A stretch of DNA of 64,000 bases from Limimaricola pyoseonensis (GCF_900102015.1 NZ_FNAT01000011.1:16207-80206); one strand, 5' to 3'. Shown: positions 33,271 through 43,036, counted from the first letter of the stretch. Notes: a model not told the origin generated them from the letters alone. Made by a program: numbers and translations.

Positions 33271-33332
33271 AGGGGCTTTCGCACGGGCGCGCCAGCGCGT
33301 AGACCGGGCCGCTCCAACCTCGGGAGCGCGCC

Positions 33333-34586
33333 ATGACCCCCACTGCCTGCGGCATCGATTTCGGCACATCGAACTCCACGCTCGGCCTCGGCCATGCGGA
33401 TGGCGGGCGGCTGATCGCGCTCGAGGGCGGCGAGGCGACGCTGCCCAGCGCCGTGTTCTGGGAGGTGGACGACCCCGAGCCGATCTTCGGTCGCGCTGCC
33501 ATCGCGGCCTATGCCGATGGCGAGGACGGGCGGCTCCTGCGCGGGCTGAAGAGCACGCTCGGCTCATCGCTGATCCACGAGCGCACCGCCATCGGCCGCC
33601 GCGCGGTCAGCTTCCGCGAGATCCTCGGCCGCTTCTTCGGCCACATGCGCGACAGGCTCGACGCCGTGGCACCGGGGGTAGAGCGCGCAGTGCTGGGCCG
33701 GCCGGTCCATTTCGTCGACGGCGACGCCGAGGGCGACCGCGCCGCCGAGGACGTGCTGGCCGAGATCGCCCGCGCGGCCGGCTTCAGCGACATCTCCTTC
33801 CAATACGAGCCGATCGCCGCCGCGCTGCATTACGAAAGCGGCATCGCGGCCGAAGAGCTGGTGCTGATCGTCGACATCGGCGGCGGCACGTCGGACTTCT
33901 CGATCGTCCGCGTCTCGCCCGAGCGGGCGCGAGTGGCGGACCGGGCGGCCGACATCCTCGCCAATGACGGCATCCGCGTCGGCGGCACCGATCTCGACCG
34001 GCTGCTGAGCCTGTCGCAGGCGATGCCGCATCTCGGCCTCGACAGCCCGATCCGCGGCGGCAAGGGCGCGATGCCGCGGCACTACTATGTCGACCTCGCC
34101 ACGTGGCACCGGATCAACCGGCTCTACACCGGCAAGGCGCTCTCGGACCTCAAGGCGCTGCGCCGCGAGGCGGACCGGCCCGAGCTGGTCGAGCGGATGC
34201 TGTGCGCGGTCGAGGACCGGCGCGGCCACGCGCTCGCCATGGCGGTGGAGGGGGTGAAGATCGCGCTGACCGCGGAAGAGGCGGCGCGACTGGAGCTGAA
34301 ACCGCTGGTCGGCGGCCCGAACCCGGTGGTGGCGCGCGCGGCCTTCGAAGAGGCCGTGGCGGCGCCGCTCGACCGGATCTCGGACAGCATGGCCTCGGTG
34401 CTGGCGCAGGCCGGGCTCGAGGCCGGCGCGATCGGCACGGTGTTCATGACCGGCGGCTCGAGCCACATCCCGGCGCTGCGCGCCCGCGTGGCCGCGCGGT
34501 TTCCGGGCGCACGGATCGCCACGGGCGACATGCTGGGCTCGGTCGGCACCGGGCTGGCGCTGGAGGCCGGGCGCCGCTTCGGCTGA
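33333..34586 (+). CDS. yegD: YegD-type Hsp70 family chaperone
   Basis: 417 residues. The actin-like ATPase fold is complete: phosphate-1 GIDFGTSNSTLGLG at residues ~7-20, phosphate-2 VLIVDIGGGTSDFSIVRV, and the adenosine segment VFMTGGSSHIPALRARV. The DnaK substrate-binding domain is absent, as in YegD proteins. It has a GGGAG ribosome binding site 6 bases before the ATG. It is 62 bases after fliI and may be read from the same transcript, but YegD homologues usually occur outside flagellar clusters. Substrate unknown. Confidence 0.88.
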   Translation: MTPTACGIDFGTSNSTLGLGHADGGRLIALEGGEATLPSAVFWEVDDPEPIFGRAAIAAYADGEDGRLLRGLKSTLGSSLIHERTAIGRRAVSFREILGRFFGHMRDRLDAVAPGVERAVLGRPVHFVDGDAEGDRAAEDVLAEIARAAGFSDISFQYEPIAAALHYESGIAAEELVLIVDIGGGTSDFSIVRVSPERARVADRAADILANDGIRVGGTDLDRLLSLSQAMPHLGLDSPIRGGKGAMPRHYYVDLATWHRINRLYTGKALSDLKALRREADRPELVERMLCAVEDRRGHALAMAVEGVKIALTAEEAARLELKPLVGGPNPVVARAAFEEAVAAPLDRISDSMASVLAQAGLEAGAIGTVFMTGGSSHIPALRARVAARFPGARIATGDMLGSVGTGLALEAGRRFG

Positions 34587-34638
34587 GGTCTACTTTTCTC
34601 CGCAAATACGCCGGCGCACGGCATCGGCCGCCGCAACG

Positions 34639-34671
34639 AAAAAGGCCCGGGGACGAACCCCGGGCCTTTTT
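34639..34671. terminator. Bidirectional rho-independent terminator between yegD and livM
   Basis: GGCCCGGGG (34644-34652) pairs with CCCCGGGCC (34658-34666) around ACGAA. AAAAA precedes the stem and TTTTT follows it, so it works as a terminator on both strands, ending yegD (+) and the liv operon (-). Confidence 0.92.
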
Positions 34672-34690
34672 CTTTCTCTTTGACGCCGTC

Positions 34691-35671
34691 TCAGAGCGGC
34701 CGCTTCAGCCATTTCGACAGCACGCCGATGATGCCTTCGCGGAACAGCAGCACGCCGAGCACGAAGATCACGCCCTGGATCACCGTCACCCAGGCGCCCA
34801 TCGAGGCGAGGTAGTTCTGCATGGTCACCACGATGGTCGCGCCCAGAAGCGGACCGAACACCGTGCCGACGCCGCCCAGCAGCGTCATCAGCACTACCTC
34901 GCCCGACATCGACCAGTGCACGTCGGTCAGCGAGGCGAGCTGGAACACCTGGCTCTTGGTCGCGCCGGCGAGGCCAGCCAGCGTGGCCGAGAGCACGAAG
35001 ACCGTCAGCTTGTAGCGGTTGACCCGGTAGCCCAGCGACACGGCGCGCGGCTCGTTCTCGCGGATCGCCTTCAGCACCTGCCCGAAGGGCGAGTGCACGA
35101 TGCGGTAAAGCAGCAGGATGCCGCCGAAGGTGATGGCCAGCACGAGGTAGTAGAGCGCCTCGTTCTCGTCGACCGGGAACAGGCCGAAGAGCGAGCCGCG
35201 CGGCACCGACTGGATGCCGTCCTCGCCGCCGGTGAACTCGGCCTGCAGCGCGAAGAAGTAGACCATCTGCGCGAAGGCCAGCGTCACCATGGCGAAGTAG
35301 ATGCCCTGCCGCCGGATCGCCAGCGCCCCGATCGCGAGGCCCAGAATGCCGGCGGCGAGCGTGCCCACGAGGATCGACAGCTCGGGCGACCAGCCCCAGA
35401 CCTTGGAGGCGTGGGCCGCGACGTAGGAGGCGCCGCCGAAATAGGCGGCGTGGCCGAAGGAAAGCAGGCCGCCGAAGCCCAGCAGCAGGTTGAAGGCCGC
35501 CGCGAAGAGCGCGAAGCACATCACCTTCATCGCGAAGACCGGGTAGACCAGTATCGGCAGCACGGCGAGCACCACCAGCAGCGCGGCGAAGATCGCCTTG
35601 TGCAGCATCGGCATGCCCTGCGTCGCGGGGCGGTGCAGCTCGGGCGCGGGTTGGGTGTCGGTCGCGGACAT
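34691..35671 (-). CDS. livM: Branched-chain amino acid-type ABC permease LivM
   Basis: 326 residues, about nine membrane helices, with the LivM core: LFAAAFNLLLGFGGLLSFGHAAYFGGASYVAA, then FTGGEDGIQSVPRGSLFGL, LKAIRENEPRAVSLGYRVNRYKL and MTLLGGVGTVFGPLLGATIVV. It pairs with LivH to form the channel. The ATG at 35671 shares a base with the livH stop. The open frame continues upstream antisense-style through livH but family homology starts here. It is the last gene of the operon, followed by a strong terminator. Confidence 0.94.
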   Translation of the reverse strand: MSATDTQPAPELHRPATQGMPMLHKAIFAALLVVLAVLPILVYPVFAMKVMCFALFAAAFNLLLGFGGLLSFGHAAYFGGASYVAAHASKVWGWSPELSILVGTLAAGILGLAIGALAIRRQGIYFAMVTLAFAQMVYFFALQAEFTGGEDGIQSVPRGSLFGLFPVDENEALYYLVLAITFGGILLLYRIVHSPFGQVLKAIRENEPRAVSLGYRVNRYKLTVFVLSATLAGLAGATKSQVFQLASLTDVHWSMSGEVVLMTLLGGVGTVFGPLLGATIVVTMQNYLASMGAWVTVIQGVIFVLGVLLFREGIIGVLSKWLKRPL

Positions 35672-36558
35672 CAGGCGTTCCTCCCGAACAGGCCCTCGGG
35701 CTTGATCATCAGCACGATGGCCATGATGACGAAGATCACCACCGCGGAGCCCGCGGGGTAGAACACCTTGGTCAGGCCCTCGATGATGCCGAGGCCGAAG
35801 CCGGTGACGATCGCCCCCATGATCGAGCCCATGCCGCCGATCACGACGACCGCGAAGACGACGATGATCAGGTCCGCGCCCATGTTCGGGTTGACCGAGT
35901 AGATCGGGGCGGCGAGGACGCCCGCGAAGCCCGCCAGCGCCACGCCGAAGCCGTAGGTCAGCATGATCATCAGCGGCACGTTGATGCCGAAGGCGCCGAC
36001 CAGCGTCGGGTTCTCGGTCGCGGCGCGCAGATAGGCGCCGAGCTTGGTCTTCTCGATCACGAACCAGGTGCCGAAGCAGACCACCACCGAGGCCACCACG
36101 ACCCAGCCGCGGTAGTTGGGCAGGAACATGAAGCCGAGGTTCTGCCCGCCCGAGAGCTGGTCGGGGATCTGGTAGGGCAGGCCGGAGATGCCGTAGTAGT
36201 TGCGAAACAGCCCCTGGATGATCAGCGCCACGCCGAAGGTCAGCAGCAGGCCGTAGAGGTGGTCGAGATGGTAGAGGCGCCTCAGCGCCAGCTTCTCGAG
36301 CACGAGGCCGGTGGCGCCGACGATCACCGGCGCGAGCAGCAGCGCCCACCAGTAGCTGATGCCCAAGTATTCCAGAAGCATCCAGGCCACGAAGGCGCCG
36401 AGCATGTACTGCGCGCCGTGGCTGAAATTGATGATGTTGAGCAGGCCGAAGATCACCGCCAGCCCGAGCGACAGGACCGCGTAGAACGACCCGTTGATCA
36501 GCCCGAGCAGGAGCTGCCCCATCAGAACCTGCGGCGGTACGCCCAAGAGTTCGAACAT
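35671..36558 (-). CDS. livH: Branched-chain amino acid-type ABC permease LivH
   Basis: 295 residues, about eight membrane helices. The LivH signature is LLLGLINGSFYAVLSLGLAVIFGLLNIINFSHGAQYMLGAF. Other landmarks are LLLTFGVALIIQGLFRNYYG and VVIGGMGSIMGAIVTGFGLGIIEGL. It forms the permease pair with LivM. The substrate could be branched-chain amino acids, amides or urea-like compounds, since this family varies; the sequence alone does not settle it. Confidence 0.94.
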   Translation of the reverse strand: MFELLGVPPQVLMGQLLLGLINGSFYAVLSLGLAVIFGLLNIINFSHGAQYMLGAFVAWMLLEYLGISYWWALLLAPVIVGATGLVLEKLALRRLYHLDHLYGLLLTFGVALIIQGLFRNYYGISGLPYQIPDQLSGGQNLGFMFLPNYRGWVVVASVVVCFGTWFVIEKTKLGAYLRAATENPTLVGAFGINVPLMIMLTYGFGVALAGFAGVLAAPIYSVNPNMGADLIIVVFAVVVIGGMGSIMGAIVTGFGLGIIEGLTKVFYPAGSAVVIFVIMAIVLMIKPEGLFGRNA

Positions 36559-36636
36559 GCCTGTCCCGTTTTGCTAGTGGCCCCGTGCCGGGGCGGGGTG
36601 GGGCGCGCCCTGCCGGACGCGCCCCCTGGGAATGCC

Positions 36637-36656
36637 GGGCGCGCCGTGGCGCGCCC
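36637..36656 (-). terminator. Perfect stem-loop after the liv binding-protein gene
   Basis: GGGCGCGCC (36637-36645) and GGCGCGCCC (36648-36656) form a 9-bp stem 12 bases past the binding-protein stop and before livH. With only 2 central bases, the innermost pairs must open to make a loop. No U-tract is present. Such stems often reduce read-through or protect the binding-protein mRNA so that it is made in excess over the permeases. Confidence 0.5.
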
Positions 36657-36668
36657 GATACGTGGGCG

Positions 36669-37871
36669 TCAGCCCGCGTTCGCGAAGGCGCAGCCCGACC
36701 CTTCCATCGGCAGGAAGGCTTCCTCGCCGGGGATGGTGGCCACGAGGTTGTAGAGGTCCCACTCGCCGGTCGACTCGTCGGGCGACTTCACCTCGTAGAG
36801 ATGCATGTCGTGGATCACCCGGCCGTCCTTGCGCACGTAGCCCTCGCCGAAGAGCGGATCGTCGAAGGGGTTGGCCTTCATCCATTCGGCCACCACGTCG
36901 CCCTCGGTCGAGCCGGTGGCCTCGACCGCGCGCAGGTAGTGCATGGTGCCCGAGTAGACCCCGGCATGGACCATGGTGGGCTTGGAGCCGAACTCCTCCT
37001 CGAAGCGGGCCGACCAGGCGCGGGTGTCGTCGTCGTGATCCCAGTAGAAGGCCTCGGTCAGCACGAGGCCCTGCGCCGTCTCGGCACCCAGCGCGTGCAC
37101 GTCGGTGATGAACATCAGCAGCGCCGCCAGCGACTGGCCGGCCTGCGTGATGCCGAACTCCGAGGCCTGCTTGATGGCGTTGACGGTGTCGCCGCCAGCG
37201 TTGGCGAGGCCGATCACGTCGGCGCCCGAGCCCTGCGCCTGCAGCAGGAAGGAGGAGAAGTCGGTGGCGGGGAAGGGGTGGCGCACGGTGCCCACGACCT
37301 CGCCGCCGGCCTCGGCCACGACCTTGGAGGTCTCTTCCTCGAGCGAGTGGCCGAAGGCGTAGTCGGCGGTCAGGAAGAACCACTTGGCGTCGCCGCCCTC
37401 GGTCACGGCGCCGCCGGTGCCCTTGGCGAGCGCGGCGGTGTCGTAGGTCCAGTGGATCGTGGTCGGCTGGCACTGCTCGCCGGTCAGCTGGGTCGAACCG
37501 GCGCCCGAGTCGATCAGGATCTTGTTCTCCTGCGCGGTGATGTCGGCCACCGCGAGCGCGGCCGAGGAGGTCGGCACGTCGAGGATCGCGTCGACGCCGT
37601 CCTGGTCGTACCACTGGCGCGCGATGTTGGAGGCGACGTCGGGCTTGTTCTGGTGGTCGGCCGAGATCACCTCGACGTTCAGCCCCTTGTCGGCGGCGCC
37701 GAAATCGGCGACCGCCATGCGCGCCGCGACCACCGAGCCTTCGCCCGACAGGTCGGCATAGACGCCCGAGCGGTCGTTCAGCACGCCGAGCTTGACGTCC
37801 ATCGCGTCCTGCGCCGCGGCGGGCAGGGCGAAGGACGCGACGGTCAGCGCACCCAGTACGTATGTCTTCAT
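36669..37871 (-). CDS. LivJ/LivK-type periplasmic substrate-binding protein
   Basis: 400 residues. A signal peptide (MKTYVLGALTVASFALPAAAQ) precedes a type I periplasmic-binding fold: VKLGVLNDRSGVYADLSGEGSVVAARMAV, VISADHQNKPDVASNIARQW, and IPTTSSAALAVADI-like and ADYAFGHSLEEETSKVV segments. It delivers substrate to LivHM. The start at 37871 is set by GGAGG 5 bases upstream; the Met at 37904 is rejected. This subfamily (long, with HAGVYSGTMHYLRAVE) is seen in many uptake systems of uncertain ligand. Confidence 0.88.
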   Translation of the reverse strand: MKTYVLGALTVASFALPAAAQDAMDVKLGVLNDRSGVYADLSGEGSVVAARMAVADFGAADKGLNVEVISADHQNKPDVASNIARQWYDQDGVDAILDVPTSSAALAVADITAQENKILIDSGAGSTQLTGEQCQPTTIHWTYDTAALAKGTGGAVTEGGDAKWFFLTADYAFGHSLEEETSKVVAEAGGEVVGTVRHPFPATDFSSFLLQAQGSGADVIGLANAGGDTVNAIKQASEFGITQAGQSLAALLMFITDVHALGAETAQGLVLTEAFYWDHDDDTRAWSARFEEEFGSKPTMVHAGVYSGTMHYLRAVEATGSTEGDVVAEWMKANPFDDPLFGEGYVRKDGRVIHDMHLYEVKSPDESTGEWDLYNLVATIPGEEAFLPMEGSGCAFANAG

Positions 37872-37924
37872 GGTTTCCTCCCAGAAAGCGGTGCTTTTGC
37901 GCACCTTAGAAATCGAGAACGGCC

Positions 37925-38660
<736 letters not shown>

Positions 38661-38668
<8 letters not shown>

Positions 38669-39410
38669 GGCCGGCTCCGATATAGGCGTCGACCACCTCG
38701 GGCGACTTCGAGACGGTGGCGTAATCGCCCTCGGCGAGGATCTCGCCGCGCGCGAGAACGGTAATCTTGTCCGACAGATCCGCGACGACCTTCAGGTTGT
38801 GCTCGACCATCAGGATGGTGCGGTTCTTGGCGATGCGGCGGATCAGCTGCGAGGTGCGCGCGACGTCCTCCTGGCCCATCCCGGCCATCGGCTCGTCCAG
38901 CAGCAGCATCTCGGGGTCGAGCGCCAGCGTCGTGGCGATCTCGAGCGCGCGCTTGCGGCCGTAAGACAGCTCGGCGGCGCGGTGATGGGTGAACTCCGAC
39001 AGGCCGACCGCGTCGAGATGCGCCTGCGCCTCGTCGTCGAAGCGCGACAGCTCGCGCTCCGAGCGCCAGAAGTCGAAGCTGTCGCCGCGCCGGCGCTGCA
39101 GCGCCACCCGCACGTTCTGCAGCACGCTGAGATCGGGAAACACCGCCGAGATCTGGAAGCTGCGCACCATGCCCAGCCGGGCGATGTCGGCGGGCAGCAT
39201 CTTGGTGATGTCGCGCCCGTCATAGGTGATCGAGCCGGCGGTGGGCTGCAGGAACTTGGTCAGCAGGTTGAAGCAGGTCGTCTTGCCGGCGCCGTTGGGG
39301 CCGATCAGCGCGTGGATCGTGCCCTTCTCGACCGTCAGGTCGACCTTGTTGACCGCTACGAAACCCTTGAATTCCTTGGTCAGGCCTTTGGCCTGCAGTG
39401 CCACGCTCAT
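38661..39410 (-). CDS. livG: ABC transporter ATPase LivG
   Basis: 249 residues. Walker A LIGPNGAGKTTCFNLL, signature ELSYGRKRALEIATTLAL in place of LSGGQ as is usual in LivG, and Walker B MLLLDEPMAGMGQEDV are present. It is the first gene of the livG-livF-binding protein-livH-livM operon. The ATG has no strong ribosome binding site. A likely promoter lies at 39505-39534 on the same strand. Confidence 0.95.
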
Positions 39411-39504
39411 AGGCGCGCCGACCCAAGGGCCGGACGATGCGTCCTTGCCGTCACGATGGTCCTCCCCAGTGGCGGTCGCCTGCTTTCGGGCAACCTTGCG
39501 GTGA

Positions 39505-39534
39505 ACGCTATCCGCGGCCGCGTCGCCCTGTCAA
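39505..39534 (-). promoter_or_regulatory. Likely sigma-70-type promoter of the liv operon
   Basis: On the minus strand a perfect -35 TTGACA (39529-39534) is followed after 18 bases by TAGCGT (39505-39510), about 95 bases before the livG start. The 298-base gap (39411-39708) holds no gene. The divergent TRAP operon must also have its promoter here, but I see no clear one. Confidence 0.45.
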
Positions 39535-39708
39535 CGGCGCTGCAACTGCGATGCCGCCGCTGCATCGTGCCGCGGCGTTCCGCCGGGTCGGTTGCGCAAG
39601 GGTTGCGGAAACGGTTGCCGGGTCGAGCGGCTTCGTGCGATGTGGGCGCGCCAAAAGAAAGGATGCGTCGCCCGTCACGGGCACGTTGGGGAACACGAGG
39701 GGAAACAC

Positions 39709-40281
39709 ATGGAACTCGTCGCCGGGGCCGTCAGGCTGATATCGGCGTTGAACCGGGTCGTCGGCAACGTATTTTCCTGGCTGGCGCTGGGGATCGTGCT
39801 GGTCTGCTTCACGGTGGTGGTGCAACGCTACGTCTTCGCGGTCAGCTATATCTGGATGCAGGATCTCTATATCTGGCTGAACGGGGCGATGTTCACCGCC
39901 GTGGCCGGCTTCGCGCTCCTGCGCGACGACCACGTCCGGGTCGACATCTTTTACCGCCCGGCCTCGATCCGCCGCAAGGCGCTGGTCGATCTCGTCGGCA
40001 CGCTGGTCTTCCTGCTGCCCTTCTGCTGGATCGTGTTCAGCTACGCGCTGCCCTTCGTGCAGCGCAGCTGGGGCTACTACGAGGCCTCCGCCAACATCGG
40101 CGGCATGCCGGGGCTGTTCATCCTCAAGAGCTTCATCATCGTCTTCGCCGGTCTGGTGGCGCTGCAGGGTCTGGCGCTGATCGGCCGCTCGATCCTGGTG
40201 CTCGCCGGGCGCGAGGCGCTGCTGCCACCGAGGCTGCGCTACACCGCGGCCGCCGACCACCTGACCGAGGCCGCTGAATAA
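39709..40281 (+). CDS. dctQ: TRAP transporter small membrane subunit (DctQ)
   Basis: 190 residues with four membrane helices. DctQ features are the second helix region VSYIWMQDLYIWLNGAMFTAVAGFALLRDDHVRVDIFYRPAS (in segments) and the LLPFCWIVFSYALPFVQRSW segment. It supports the large DctM channel in Na+-driven uptake. GAGGGGA lies 6 bases before the ATG at 39709; the open frame further upstream has no family support. dctM follows 2 bases after its stop. Confidence 0.92.
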   Translation: MELVAGAVRLISALNRVVGNVFSWLALGIVLVCFTVVVQRYVFAVSYIWMQDLYIWLNGAMFTAVAGFALLRDDHVRVDIFYRPASIRRKALVDLVGTLVFLLPFCWIVFSYALPFVQRSWGYYEASANIGGMPGLFILKSFIIVFAGLVALQGLALIGRSILVLAGREALLPPRLRYTAAADHLTEAAE

Positions 40282-40283
40282 TC

Positions 40284-41669
40284 ATGGAACCCACTCTTCT
40301 CGGAGAGGTCCTGTCGGGCCTCATGTTCTTCGGCATCATCGGTTTCCTGATGCTGGGCTTTCCCGTCGCCTTCACGCTGGCGGGCGTGTCGCTGATGTTC
40401 GGCCTCGTCGGCTGGAGCTTCGGCGTGTTCGACCCGTCGAACTTCGCCAGCCTGCCGGCGCGCTATATCGGCTTCATGTCGAGCGAGGTGCTGGTCGCGG
40501 TGCCGCTGTTCATCTTCATGGGGGTGATGCTCGAGCGTTCGCGCATCGCCGAGCAGCTGCTGCTGACCATGTCGAAGCTGTTCGGCAACCTGCGCGGCGG
40601 CCTCGGCCTGTCGGTGGTGCTGGTGGGCGCGATGCTCGCCGCCTCGACCGGCGTGGTCGGCGCCACCGTCGTCACCATGGGCCTGATCTCGCTGCCGGCC
40701 ATGCTGCGCGCGGGCTACGACCCCAAGCTCGCCACCGGGGTGATCTGCTCCTCGGGCACGCTGGGCCAGATCGTGCCGCCCTCGACGGTGCTGATCTTCA
40801 TGGGCGACATGCTCTCGGGCATCAACAGCCAGGTGCAGATGGAGAAGGGCAACTTCGCGCCCACGCCGGTTTCGGTCGGCGACCTCTTCGCCGGCGCGCT
40901 GCTACCGGGCGTGGTGCTGGTGCTGCTCTATGCCGGCTGGATCATCTTCAAGGCGATCACCGATCCCGAAAGCTGCCCCGCCACGCCGGTCCCGGCCGAC
41001 GAGAAGCGCGGACTGTTCAAGGAGGTGCTGGTGGCGCTCCTGCCGCCGCTGCTGCTGATCGTCGCGGTGCTGGGCTCGATCCTCGGCGGCGTCGCCACCC
41101 CGACCGAGGCCGCCTCCGTGGGCGCGGTTGGCGCGATCCTGCTCGCCGCGCTGCGCTGGCGGCTCAGCCTGCGCATCTTGCACGAGACCGTGGTCGCCAC
41201 CGCCACCATCACCTCGATGGTGTTCATCATCCTGTTCGGCGCCTCGGTCTTCTCGATCGTGTTCCGCCTGATGGGCGGCGACAACCTCGTGCACGAGTTC
41301 CTGTCGAACCTGCCGGGCGGCACGGTGGCGGCGGTGATCGTGGTGATGGCGATCATGTTCGTCTTGGGCTTCATCCTCGACACCTTCGAGATCATCTTCA
41401 TCGTGATCCCGATCACCGCGCCGATCCTCCTGGCGCTCGACGTCGACCCGATCTGGCTCGGCGTGCTGGTGGGGATGAACCTGCAGACCTCGTTCCTGAC
41501 GCCGCCCTTCGGCTTCGCGCTGTTCTACCTGCGGGGCGTGGCGCCGGCCGAGCTTCCGACCTCCGCGATCTACCGCGGCATCATCCCCTTCGTGGTGCTG
41601 CAGATCATCGGCATCGCGACGCTGTTCCTGTTCCCCGAGATCGTGACCTGGCTGCCGACGGTGCTCTGA
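40284..41669 (+). CDS. dctM: TRAP transporter large membrane subunit (DctM)
   Basis: 461 residues, 12 or so membrane helices. DctM landmarks include MLGFPVAFTLAGVSLMFGLVG, FIFMGVMLERSRIAEQLL, GVVGATVVTMGLISLPAML, GVICSSGTLGQIVPPSTVLI and LDTFEIIFIVIPITAPIL. It forms the ion-coupled transport pathway fed by the binding protein. Here the binding-protein gene is on the opposite strand just downstream (41843-42928). A U-rich hairpin terminator ends this operon. Confidence 0.95.
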   Translation: MEPTLLGEVLSGLMFFGIIGFLMLGFPVAFTLAGVSLMFGLVGWSFGVFDPSNFASLPARYIGFMSSEVLVAVPLFIFMGVMLERSRIAEQLLLTMSKLFGNLRGGLGLSVVLVGAMLAASTGVVGATVVTMGLISLPAMLRAGYDPKLATGVICSSGTLGQIVPPSTVLIFMGDMLSGINSQVQMEKGNFAPTPVSVGDLFAGALLPGVVLVLLYAGWIIFKAITDPESCPATPVPADEKRGLFKEVLVALLPPLLLIVAVLGSILGGVATPTEAASVGAVGAILLAALRWRLSLRILHETVVATATITSMVFIILFGASVFSIVFRLMGGDNLVHEFLSNLPGGTVAAVIVVMAIMFVLGFILDTFEIIFIVIPITAPILLALDVDPIWLGVLVGMNLQTSFLTPPFGFALFYLRGVAPAELPTSAIYRGIIPFVVLQIIGIATLFLFPEIVTWLPTVL

Positions 41670-41697
41670 GCGCGCCCTGGCGAGACCGAGACGACGA

Positions 41698-41730
41698 GGC
41701 CCCGCCGGGCGACCGGCGGGGCCTTTTCCT
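41698..41730 (+). terminator. Rho-independent terminator of dctQM
   Basis: GGCCCCGCCGG (41698-41708) pairs with CCGGCGGGGCC (41713-41723) around GCGA, followed by TTTTCCTT. Confidence 0.9.
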
Positions 41731-41774
41731 TGTCCGCTTCCTTGTCCGCGCGACATGCGCCCGCGCGGGGCACG

Positions 41775-41804
41775 AAAAAACGCCCGCCGGTTTCCCGGCG
41801 GGCG
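41775..41804 (-). terminator. Rho-independent terminator of dctP
   Basis: On the minus strand CGCCCGCCGG and CCGGCGGGCG (41795-41804 and 41781-41790) form a 10-bp stem followed by a run of six U. It ends the binding-protein transcript 38 bases after its stop. Confidence 0.92.
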
Positions 41805-41842
41805 CTGTCATTCGCGCAGGACGGCCCCCGGGGGCCATCCGG

Positions 41843-42928
41843 TCACATGTCGAAATACTGCTGGCGCGCGCGGATGAAGTTCGAATCCGCGGTCTCGCCC
41901 TTGGTGCGCAGCAGCTTGAGCGACTCGATGAAGCTCTCGGTGGTGCGCTTGGTCAGGTCGTCGCCGCCGTCGCGCAGCTCGGTCAGCACCTCCTTCGAGG
42001 CGTCGGCCGCGGCCTTGAGCACCTCTTCGGGGAACTGCGCCACGTTGACGCCGTGCTCGTTCACCAGCGTCTGCAGCGCGCGCGGGTCGTTGGCGGCGAA
42101 GTCCGAGGCGACCATGTCGTACTCGGCCTGCGACACGTCACGGATGATCGCCTGCAGGTCCTCGGGCAGCTCGGTGTACTTCGCCTTGTCGACCACCAAC
42201 TCGGTCGCGAGGCCCGGCTCCACGAAGGAGGGGAAGTAGTAGTTCTTGGCCACCTGGTGGAAGCCCAGAGCCAGGTCGTTGTAGGGGCCGACGAACTCGG
42301 CCGCATCGAGCGTGCCCGACTGCAGCGCCTGGAAGATCTCGCCCGCCGCCATGTTGGTCGCGGTGACGCCGAGCTTTTCCCAGACCCGGCCGCCGAGGCC
42401 CGGGGTGCGGAAGCGCAGGCCCTTGAGGCTGTCGAGGCCAGTCACCTCCTCGCGGAACCAGCCGCCGGCCTGGGTGCCGGTGTTGCCCGACAGGAAGCCC
42501 TTGACGCCGAACTGGTCGTAGACCTCGTCCCACAGCTCCTGGCCGCCCATGTGGCGCATCCAGCCCGCGAGCTCGCCCGAGGTCATGCCGTAGGGCACGC
42601 CGGTGAAGAAGTTCAGCGCCGCCGACTTGTTCTGCCAGTAATAGGCGGCCGAGTGCGACATCTCGGCGGTGCCGTCGATCACCGCGTCGAGCGACTGCAG
42701 CGGCGGCACCAGTTCGCCGGCCGAGTAGACCTGGATGGTCAGCCGGCCGCCCGAAGCGGCGGTGATGCGGTCCGCGAGGCGCTGCGCGCCGACGCCGAGG
42801 CCCGGGAAGTTCTTGGGCCAGGTGGTGACCATGCGCCAGGTGATGTTGCCCTGCGCGACGGCCGGCGCGGCGAGCGCCGCGGCGCCCGCGCCGAGGCCGG
42901 CCTTGGTGATGAATGAACGACGATCCAC
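41843..42928 (-). CDS. dctP: TRAP transporter substrate-binding protein, TakP-like
   Basis: 361 residues starting at GTG (GGGAGA 6-9 bases upstream). A twin-arginine signal (DRRSFITKAGLGAGAAALAAPAVAQ) suggests Tat export of a folded protein. The core matches the DctP/TakP group: VYSAGELVPPLQSLDAV, then GNTGTQAGGWFREEV, LRFRTPGLGGRVWEKLGV and AAEFVGPYNDLALGFHQVA. TakP of Rhodobacter sphaeroides binds 2-oxo acids, so this protein may too, but the ligand is inference. It serves the convergent dctQM genes, which share no transcript with it. Confidence 0.92.
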   Translation of the reverse strand: MDRRSFITKAGLGAGAAALAAPAVAQGNITWRMVTTWPKNFPGLGVGAQRLADRITAASGGRLTIQVYSAGELVPPLQSLDAVIDGTAEMSHSAAYYWQNKSAALNFFTGVPYGMTSGELAGWMRHMGGQELWDEVYDQFGVKGFLSGNTGTQAGGWFREEVTGLDSLKGLRFRTPGLGGRVWEKLGVTATNMAAGEIFQALQSGTLDAAEFVGPYNDLALGFHQVAKNYYFPSFVEPGLATELVVDKAKYTELPEDLQAIIRDVSQAEYDMVASDFAANDPRALQTLVNEHGVNVAQFPEEVLKAAADASKEVLTELRDGGDDLTKRTTESFIESLKLLRTKGETADSNFIRARQQYFDM

Positions 42929-43036
42929 GCGTGTCTCCCTGTTGTCGTCTGACCGGCCGTCCCTCCGCGGCCGTTCCGGGCGCAAGGTAAACCAAGCGTC
43001 CCGGCGCTTGTCCAGAGCGCCGTGGCGGCGAGCCGG

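Noticed and set aside
34691..36349. Apparent long N-terminal extension of LivM
   Set aside because: The extension is an alternative frame of livH; LivM homology begins at the ATG at 35671.
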